Positions 58,668 through 64,000 of a stretch of DNA of 64,000 bases are shown here, piece after piece. Position numbers and translations under genes: made by a program. The notes beneath the pieces were generated by a model. The model saw only the letters and a program-made list of their open reading frames with translations. It was not told where the DNA came from and searched no databases. The stretch covers positions 2,081,001-2,145,000 of the forward strand of contig NZ_CP045067.1 in the NCBI RefSeq assembly GCF_016864015.1. Reading direction: 5' to 3'. This stretch comes from Lacinutrix sp. WUR7. GTDB taxonomy: Bacteria; Bacteroidota; Bacteroidia; Flavobacteriales; Flavobacteriaceae. The number at the start of each line of letters is the position of its first letter. Positions within the stretch are counted from its first letter, which is position 1.

Positions 58668-60362
58668 TTATACCACAGCAACAAACAAACCTTCTTCCGT
58701 TTTATCCACTTTGGCTAGGTTGTTTTTAGTCAGTTCTTTTATAGTTTTATCCCATTTTTTATTCGATAAACCAGACTTTCCTTTTAAATCGTTAAGGGCT
58801 AATTTTTCAGAAGCTTTTAATATTTTTAAAACATCTTTTGCTTCGTCACTAATTGCTAATGCTTTTTTCTCTGGTCGCATTTGCGGAAAGAATAAAACTT
58901 CCTGTATACTTTGGTTATTGGTTAAAAACATGATTAATCGATCCATACCAATTCCCATTCCAGAAGTTGGAGGCATACCATATTCTAAAGCACGTAAAAA
59001 GTCATGATCTATAAATTCGGTAGCTTCATCATCTCCTTTTGCAGCCAATTTTAATTGGTGCTCAAAACGTTCGCGTTGATCTATTGGGTCATTTAATTCT
59101 GAATATGCATTTGCAATTTCTTTACCACAAACCATTAATTCAAAACGTTCCGTTAATTCCGGATTATCTCTATGTTCTTTACATAACGGACTCATCTCTT
59201 TTGGGTAGTCTGTAATATAGGTTGGCTGTATATAGTTACCTTCACACTTTTCACCAAAAATTTCATCAATAAGCTTTCCTTTACCCATGGTTGCATCTAC
59301 AGCAATTCCCATTCCTTTTGCAGCTTCTCTAATTTCATCTTCAGTTTTATCCGAAATATCAAAACCAGTAAAATGCTTAATAGAATCGGCCATCGTTACT
59401 CTAGCATAAGGCGCTTTAAAATCTATTTCATGTTCTCCAAAAGTAGCTTTAGAAGTTCCGTTTACGGCAATAGCACAATATTCTAATAAGCGCTCACAGA
59501 AATCCATCATCCAGTTGTAATCTTTATAAGACACATAAATCTCCATTGCAGTAAATTCCGGATTGTGCGTTCTGTCCATTCCTTCATTTCTAAAGTTTTT
59601 AGAAAACTCATACACACCATCAAAACCACCAACAATTAAACGTTTTAGGTATAACTCATTTGCAATTCGCATGTATAACGGAATGTCTAAAGAGTTGTGA
59701 TGCGTAGTAAAAGGTCGTGCAGCTGCTCCTCCAGGAATTGGTTGTAAGATTGGCGTTTCTACTTCAAAATAACCAGCGTCATTAAAGAAAGAACGCATCG
59801 CATTAAAAAGTTTGGTTCTTTTAACAAAAACCTCTTTTACTTTTGGGTTTACTACTAAATCGGCATAACGTTGTCTGTAACGTAATTCCGGATCATTAAA
59901 GGCATCGTGTAAATTTCCTTCTGCATCTTCCTTTGGTAATGGTAACGGTTTTAAAGACTTACTTAAAAGCGTAAAGTTGGTAACTCTAACACTTTTTTGT
60001 CCTACTTTAGTAGTGAATAATTCCCCTTCAATACCAATAAAATCACCAATATCTAGTAATTTTTTATATACCTCATTGTACTTGCTTTTGTCTTCACCAG
60101 CACAAATTTCATCTCTATTAAAATATACTTGTATTCTGCCTTCACTATCTTGAAGTTCGGCAAAACTCGCATTACCTTGAATACGTCTTGACATTAATCG
60201 TCCAGCGATATTTACCTTTTCCCCTTCTTTAAAATCCTTCTTTATCTTACTAGAAAGATGGGTTAAAGGATATAAATCTGCTGGATATGGGTTAATGCCT
60301 AATTCGCGTAATTTGGCTAACTTATCTCTTCGTACTAATTCTTGTTCAGATAATTGCGACAT
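58668..60362 (-). CDS. lysS: Lysyl-tRNA synthetase, class II
   Basis: 564 aa from the ATG at 60362 (MSQLSEQELVRRDKLAKLRE); the upstream ATG would add 10 atypical residues. OB-fold anticodon domain (VNIAGRLMSRRIQGNASFAELQD, VTNFTLLSKSL). Class II core: motif 1-type TPILQPIPGGAAARPFTTHHNS, motif 2 YEFSKNFRNEGMDRTHNPEFT, motif 3 SGMGIGMDRLIMFL. About 60 residues longer at the C-terminus than E. coli LysS, as in other Bacteroidetes. Intact. Confidence 0.97.
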   Translation of the reverse strand: MSQLSEQELVRRDKLAKLRELGINPYPADLYPLTHLSSKIKKDFKEGEKVNIAGRLMSRRIQGNASFAELQDSEGRIQVYFNRDEICAGEDKSKYNEVYKKLLDIGDFIGIEGELFTTKVGQKSVRVTNFTLLSKSLKPLPLPKEDAEGNLHDAFNDPELRYRQRYADLVVNPKVKEVFVKRTKLFNAMRSFFNDAGYFEVETPILQPIPGGAAARPFTTHHNSLDIPLYMRIANELYLKRLIVGGFDGVYEFSKNFRNEGMDRTHNPEFTAMEIYVSYKDYNWMMDFCERLLEYCAIAVNGTSKATFGEHEIDFKAPYARVTMADSIKHFTGFDISDKTEDEIREAAKGMGIAVDATMGKGKLIDEIFGEKCEGNYIQPTYITDYPKEMSPLCKEHRDNPELTERFELMVCGKEIANAYSELNDPIDQRERFEHQLKLAAKGDDEATEFIDHDFLRALEYGMPPTSGMGIGMDRLIMFLTNNQSIQEVLFFPQMRPEKKALAISDEAKDVLKILKASEKLALNDLKGKSGLSNKKWDKTIKELTKNNLAKVDKTEEGLFVAVV

Positions 60363-60389
60363 GTAATTTTTATGTTTTTTAAGAAGCCA

Positions 60390-60397
60390 CAAAGATA
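60390..60397 (-). promoter_or_regulatory. Candidate lysS -7 box (TATCTTTG)
   Basis: Exact TAnnTTTG on the minus strand, 27 bases before the chosen start. Confidence 0.45.
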
Positions 60398-60452
60398 CAT
60401 TAAAGCTAGTAATTAGAAAATGCTTTTTTGGGCATTCTTTTTTTGTAAAAAA

Positions 60453-60522
60453 GCTGGGCTTTCGCTAGTCGCTCTTTGCAAGGAGCTCCAACATGCGCTC
60501 CATCCCTAATGCAAAGTGTAAC
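60453..60522. repeat. Degenerate family D element
   Basis: GGGCTTTCGCTAGTCGCTCT, AAGGAGCTCC, TCCATCCCTAATGC and GTGTAAC match family D in order, but the GGGCGTTAC head is missing. Confidence 0.6.
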
Positions 60523-60576
60523 AAATCAGAAACAATTACGTCCAATAAGTACATCAATCAATTAAAATCAAATCAA

Positions 60577-60735
60577 ATGAGTTTTTGGAGAGTCTTACTT
60601 TCAATTTTATGTCCACCTTTAGCCGTCTTAGATAAAGGCTGCGGATCCATACTAATTGTTTTTATATTATGGATCTGCGGATGGGTTCCTGGTGTGATTG
60701 CAGCATTAGTAATTTTAAATAATCCGGAAAGATAA
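60577..60735 (+). CDS. YqaE/Pmp3 family small membrane protein
   Basis: 52 aa from ATG 60577; the longer frame would start in the repeat element. Two transmembrane helices, WRVLLSILCPPLAVLDKGCG and ILIVFILWICGWVPGVIAAL, with the family motif CPPLAV. Pmp3-like proteins affect membrane potential under stress. Real gene despite its size. Confidence 0.92.
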   Translation: MSFWRVLLSILCPPLAVLDKGCGSILIVFILWICGWVPGVIAALVILNNPER

Positions 60736-60741
60736 AATACG

Positions 60742-60749
60742 TACCTTTG
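60742..60749 (+). promoter_or_regulatory. Candidate -7 box (TACCTTTG) of the lipoprotein gene
   Basis: Exact TAnnTTTG match, 24 bases before the ATG at 60773. Confidence 0.45.
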
Positions 60750-60772
60750 TTGCTATCTTTAATTCTTTAAGA

Positions 60773-61558
60773 ATGAAACAATTTTTACTAGCAATTGCAA
60801 GCGTTTTTTTATTAACCAGTTGTAATTTTACCGAAGAAATAAGCTTTAATCCAGATGGTTCTGGAGAATTTATCATGCGTTATGATATGAGCCAAGTGAT
60901 GAAAACCATGGAAGAAATGGGTGGTGGTAAAAAAGACGAAGGTAAAGAGAAAATAAAGCTAGATAGCGTCATGTACTTTAAAGATATGCTAGTAGAAAAA
61001 GCAGATAGCATTGCTACGCTTCCACAAGAAGAACAAGCGAAACTAAAGAATTTAGAAAACATTGTCATTAAAATGAAAATGGATGAAGAAGCAGGTGTTT
61101 TCGATTTAGGCTTTGGTTCTACATTTACGAATCTAAAAGAATTACCAGAAGCTTTAGCAAAAATTGAAGAAGCCAAAAAGATGAATTCCGAAAACAATTC
61201 GCAATTTGGTAAAATGGGAGAAAGTGCTGTCGCTAAAGCATCCGAAAGTGTTTTTGAGTATGTAGATTTTACCTACGACGGAAAAACATTTTCTCGATTT
61301 ATAAAAGAAGATTATGAGATAGCTTCTCGTGACATAGAAACTCTCGATGCCGAAATAAACGAAATGGGAGATTCTAAAGACGTGTTTGAAGCCATGACGT
61401 ATACCTTGGTGTATAATTTCCCCAAAAAAATAAAGTCGGTAACCAATAAAAACGCCGTGATTAGCGAAGATAAAAAATCGGTTACCTTAAAAATGAACTT
61501 TATTGAAATGATAAAGTCGCCAGAAGAGATGGCTTTAAATGTAGAATTAGAAGATTAA
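60773..61558 (+). CDS. Conserved flavobacterial lipoprotein
   Basis: 261 aa. Lipobox AIASVFLLTSC (Cys17) followed by NFTEEISFNPDGSGEFIMRYDMSQV, a pattern I recall in a Bacteroidetes lipoprotein family of unknown role. The middle is helical and Lys/Glu-rich; the end has beta strands. Probably anchored to the outer membrane, periplasmic face. lipB begins 16 bases downstream, so they may share a transcript, but no functional link is evident. Confidence 0.75.
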   Translation: MKQFLLAIASVFLLTSCNFTEEISFNPDGSGEFIMRYDMSQVMKTMEEMGGGKKDEGKEKIKLDSVMYFKDMLVEKADSIATLPQEEQAKLKNLENIVIKMKMDEEAGVFDLGFGSTFTNLKELPEALAKIEEAKKMNSENNSQFGKMGESAVAKASESVFEYVDFTYDGKTFSRFIKEDYEIASRDIETLDAEINEMGDSKDVFEAMTYTLVYNFPKKIKSVTNKNAVISEDKKSVTLKMNFIEMIKSPEEMALNVELED

Positions 61559-61574
61559 AAGAAGGATATTAGTT

Positions 61575-62291
61575 TTGAATAAAACCGTAGAATTACAAGA
61601 TTTAGGATTACAAGATTATAAAGACACTTGGGATTATCAAGAGACTTTGTTTAAATCGGTTGTTGATGCTAAAATAAAAAATAGAAGGCAAGAATTGGAT
61701 TTGCCTACTTCTAACTATTTCTTATTAGTGGAACATCCACACGTATATACTTTAGGTAAAAGTGGAGACATGTCTAACCTATTAGTAAACGAAGAACAGC
61801 TTGCCGAAAAAGGTGCAAGCTTTTATAAAGTAAATAGAGGAGGAGATATTACCTATCATGGACCCGGACAAATTGTTGGTTATCCTATTTTAGATTTAGA
61901 TAACTTTTTTACCGATATCCATAAATACCTTCGTTTTTTAGAAGAAATGATTATTCTCACTTTAGAAGAATATGGTATAAAAGCAGAACGTAGTCCTGGA
62001 GAAACCGGAGTTTGGCTAGATGTAGGAACACCGTTTGCTCGAAAAATTTGTGCTATGGGCGTTCGTGCTTCGCGTTGGGTAACCATGCATGGTTTTGCAT
62101 TAAACGTAAATGCCAATCTTGGTTATTTCGATAATATGATCCCTTGTGGTATTCGTGGTAAAGCGGTTACTTCTCTTAACGTAGAACTAGGTAAAAAAGA
62201 AGTAGATATAGAAGAAGTAAAAGGAAAACTATTGAAACATTTTACAACGCTTTTTGAAGCAGAGATGAAATCTTCAGTAAGTAGTATGTAG
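61575..62291 (+). CDS. lipB: Octanoyl-[ACP]:protein octanoyltransferase LipB
   Basis: 238 aa from a TTG start (NKTVELQDLGLQDYKDTWDYQE is the family-typical start). Motifs: LLVEHPHVYTLGKSG, RGGDITYHGPGQIVGYPI, and the catalytic pair Lys157 and Cys159 in RKICAMGVRASRWVTMHGFA. It transfers octanoyl from ACP to lipoyl domains. This supplies the modification needed by E2 proteins such as the one at 32918. Confidence 0.96.
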   Translation: MNKTVELQDLGLQDYKDTWDYQETLFKSVVDAKIKNRRQELDLPTSNYFLLVEHPHVYTLGKSGDMSNLLVNEEQLAEKGASFYKVNRGGDITYHGPGQIVGYPILDLDNFFTDIHKYLRFLEEMIILTLEEYGIKAERSPGETGVWLDVGTPFARKICAMGVRASRWVTMHGFALNVNANLGYFDNMIPCGIRGKAVTSLNVELGKKEVDIEEVKGKLLKHFTTLFEAEMKSSVSSM

Positions 62292-62326
62292 AAATTCCTT
62301 TTAGAATATAGTGTTATTATAAAACC

Positions 62327-62354
62327 AAAGCCGAAGTATATACTTCGGCTTTTT
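62327..62354 (+). terminator. Terminator after lipB
   Basis: AAAGCCGAAGTA and TACTTCGGCTTT perfect arms with a TA loop and T run. Confidence 0.85.
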
Positions 62355-62361
62355 GTTTTCT

Positions 62362-62671
62362 GAATTACAATAGCTAAGGTTCGTGGTACTTATTTGGTGT
62401 CTGTCATCAAAATATTTTAGATTAACTGACATATTTGCAGACTATATTATTTTGTGATCGATTCCTTTAAAAGCGGTTTGTAAAGTTGTCTCGTGTTGTT
62501 TTTAAAGGGATACGACCTGTTTTTTAAGGGCTTCTGTTTGTAACGGTTACGTTTTCATTTTGGTTTTTCAGGTTCTTGGCTTGGTTTTGGCAATTACGGC
62601 TAGAGAAAGTTTAAAATAAAATGGTTACTGCGTAAGAATTATGCAAAGCCCATTTTGTAAAATGAAATAAT
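62362..62671. other. Gap between lipB terminator and the FKBP gene
   Basis: About 310 bases with no ORF I can support. It is slightly GT-rich on the plus strand. No tRNA, clear hairpin or -7 box found. Confidence 0.5.
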
Positions 62672-63118
62672 ATGAGTCAAGTAAAAGAAAACAACACAGT
62701 AAAAGTAAATTATACAGGTAAATTATCTGACGGACAAATTTTTGATTCTTCAGAAGGAAGAGAGCCATTAGAATTTACTTTAGGACAAGGACAATTAATT
62801 CCTGGTTTTGAAAAAGGAGTATTGGACATGAAGTTAAATGAAAAGAAAACCATTACCATTCCTAAAGAGGAAGCATATGGAGAAATTCATGAGCAGTTAA
62901 AACAAGAAGTGAATAAAGCAGATCTTCCTCAAGATATGAAACCTGAAGTTGGTATGGGATTAGTTTCTAAATCTCCAGAAGGACAGGAAAGAAATTTACG
63001 TGTCATTGAAGTGAAAGAGGATAGTATTGTTGTAGACGGAAATCATCCTTTAGCTGGTAAAGATCTTATTTTTGATCTTGAAGTAGTTGAAATCAAAGAT
63101 GCAGAAGTTGCAAAATAA
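62672..63118 (+). CDS. slyD: FKBP-type peptidyl-prolyl isomerase, SlyD-like
   Basis: 148 aa. FKBP core VKVNYTGKLSDGQIFDSSEG ... LEFTLGQGQLIPGFEKGVLDM with an IF-like inserted flap (EEAYGEIHEQLKQEVNKADL) as in SlyD. It lacks the His-rich tail of E. coli SlyD, so metal binding is unlikely. Cytosolic folding helper. A terminator follows. Confidence 0.92.
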   Translation: MSQVKENNTVKVNYTGKLSDGQIFDSSEGREPLEFTLGQGQLIPGFEKGVLDMKLNEKKTITIPKEEAYGEIHEQLKQEVNKADLPQDMKPEVGMGLVSKSPEGQERNLRVIEVKEDSIVVDGNHPLAGKDLIFDLEVVEIKDAEVAK

Positions 63119-63144
63119 AATAAGTTGCTTATTTTTGAAATACC

Positions 63145-63187
63145 AGAAACCCTTGCTAAACATGTTTAGTAAGGGTTTCTTTTTTTT
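63145..63187 (+). terminator. Terminator after the FKBP gene
   Basis: AGAAACCCTT-G-CTAAA and TTTAG-T-AAGGGTTTCT arms around CATG, then eight T. Confidence 0.85.
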
Positions 63188-63617
63188 GTATGATTTTTTG
63201 AAAACCATTTTTCTTTGATTTTTTGGCTTAAAAACAAAAATATCAGAGAAGAATTAAACTTAAAGCTTAGTTTCTTTTTTCTTCCATTCTTATTCGATTA
63301 TAGGTAATCTATACTTTTTGTGCAAAATAAAAATGTAACTATAAGAAAACCCTGTAGAATTTTCGAGTACATACAGAACTAGCAATGGGTTATTTGCGCC
63401 TTTTGTAAAATATAATTATGCATTAATTTTAGAATAAAATCCATTTTTCTATCCAATATAGCCATTCAATCATAGCCATTTGCAATCACTTGTCTTTAGT
63501 ATAGAAAGTGCTTTTAACCTAATAGTAAAAACAAAAAACAAACATTTTTATAATGTAATGTGCTGATTCTCAGTGTATTTTGATTATATTAGAAAAGTAA
63601 TCAAACTATATGTAATC
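63188..63617. other. AT-rich gap, no gene seen
   Basis: 430 bases without a supported ORF, hairpin or exact TAnnTTTG box. Likely the promoter region of the following lectin-domain gene. Confidence 0.5.
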
Positions 63618-64000
63618 ATGGTTTACTCTATATTTCATTATTCTGTTAATATTTTGAAGACGTACTTTTATTCCAATACCAAGAAATTGCTGCTATCGTT
63701 GTTTTGTTTCCTTTCTGGGTTTACTTATGTTTCGGCTCAGGAGCAAAATGTTCCATGCTACATTCAAAATTCAGTAACTGGCTTTGTGATAGATGTAAAA
63801 GGAGGTCAATCCATTAATGGAAATAAAGTTTGGCAATTCGATCTTAATCATTCAAAGGCACAAATATTTAAAATTACCAAGTTGAATCTTCCTGCAAATT
63901 TAGATAGTCAACATTTTAGAATAATGGAGTTTAATGCTAATGGATCTGGGCGATTTATTACTGCAAAAAAAGAAGGTCTTAAAGTGCTTCCGAAGGAACC
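63618..64000 (+). CDS. Ricin-type lectin domain protein, 5' part
   Basis: At least 127 codons, running out of the window. Start at ATG 63618. A long leader with hydrophobic core KLLLSLFCFLSGFTYVSAQ is a signal peptide. The mature part begins NVPCYIQNSVTGFVIDVKGG and continues GNKVWQFDLNHSKAQIFKI, the first repeats of a ricin-B (QxW) lectin domain binding carbohydrate. Secreted; further domains, perhaps a hydrolase and a T9SS tail, would lie beyond the window. Confidence 0.75.
   Translation, partial: MVYSIFHYSVNILKTYFYSNTKKLLLSLFCFLSGFTYVSAQEQNVPCYIQNSVTGFVIDVKGGQSINGNKVWQFDLNHSKAQIFKITKLNLPANLDSQHFRIMEFNANGSGRFITAKKEGLKVLPKE

Noticed and set aside
62362-62671. Non-coding RNA gene upstream of the FKBP gene
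   Set aside because: No stable long hairpin, promoter box or terminator within the gap, so there is nothing to support it.

Overview
The window is a 64 kb piece of a Flavobacteriaceae (Bacteroidetes) chromosome, probably from a marine-type flavobacterium. The evidence is strong AT bias, TTG starts, little Shine-Dalgarno signal, several TAnnTTTG -7 boxes, type IX secretion C-terminal signals, lipoboxes behind short MKK leaders, and family-typical proteins (GSCFA, choice-of-anchor I, DUF4230, fused 2-oxoacid dehydrogenase E1, long urocanate hydratase). No rRNA, tRNA, phage, insertion sequence or CRISPR array was seen.

Layout. 0-7 kb: end of a transaldolase-like aldolase, a DUF6134-like protein, a patatin phospholipase, a decayed SpoU-type RNA methyltransferase, era, a lipoprotein, and der. 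7-18.4 kb: an outer-membrane receptor-like protein; a minus-strand run M23 peptidase - MerR regulator - LemA - two TPM proteins; alaS; small envelope and GSCFA genes; DUF4230; rhodanese. 18.5-36.5 kb: a phenylacetyl-CoA catabolic locus in the order tetR-type regulator, paaE, A, B, C, D, G, H, I, J, a VOC protein, paaZ, a GIY-YIG ORF, a crotonase, a small unknown, and paaY, followed by E2 and fused E1 of a 2-oxoacid dehydrogenase. 36.5-45 kb: DUF4136 lipoprotein, hutU preceded by a 57-aa Cys-rich gene, a HEXXH mini-protein and a 1579-aa T9SS cargo. 45-54 kb: PLP deaminase, LysM glucosaminidase, hemL and membrane proteins. 54-64 kb: a diheme lipoprotein, T9SS M28 peptidase, two YceI proteins, a TonB-like protein divergent from a membrane-anchored winged-helix regulator, lysS, lipB, an SlyD-type isomerase and the start of a ricin-type lectin gene.

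How the paa genes fit together. PaaABCE (with PaaD for metal-centre assembly) epoxidises phenylacetyl-CoA. PaaG isomerises the epoxide to the oxepin. PaaZ opens and oxidises the ring. The remaining crotonase, PaaH and PaaJ perform beta-oxidation-like steps to acetyl-CoA and succinyl-CoA. PaaI and PaaY are likely salvage thioesterases. No phenylacetate-CoA ligase (paaK) is present. A related palindrome, TAAC-N4-GTTA or near it, lies before the regulator, before paaE and before the E2/E1 pair, so the dehydrogenase may belong to the same regulon and might supply phenylacetyl-CoA from phenylpyruvate.

Most unusual feature. Nearly every gap in the paa locus holds short palindromic repeats of at least five families (called A to E here), which are almost absent elsewhere in the window. 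Stem arms change sequence while keeping base pairing. Family B sits inside family D at the same place in two copies. Two family A copies lie in frame inside the E2 gene and encode part of its linker. A 36-bp perfect palindrome covers the paaZ stop codon.
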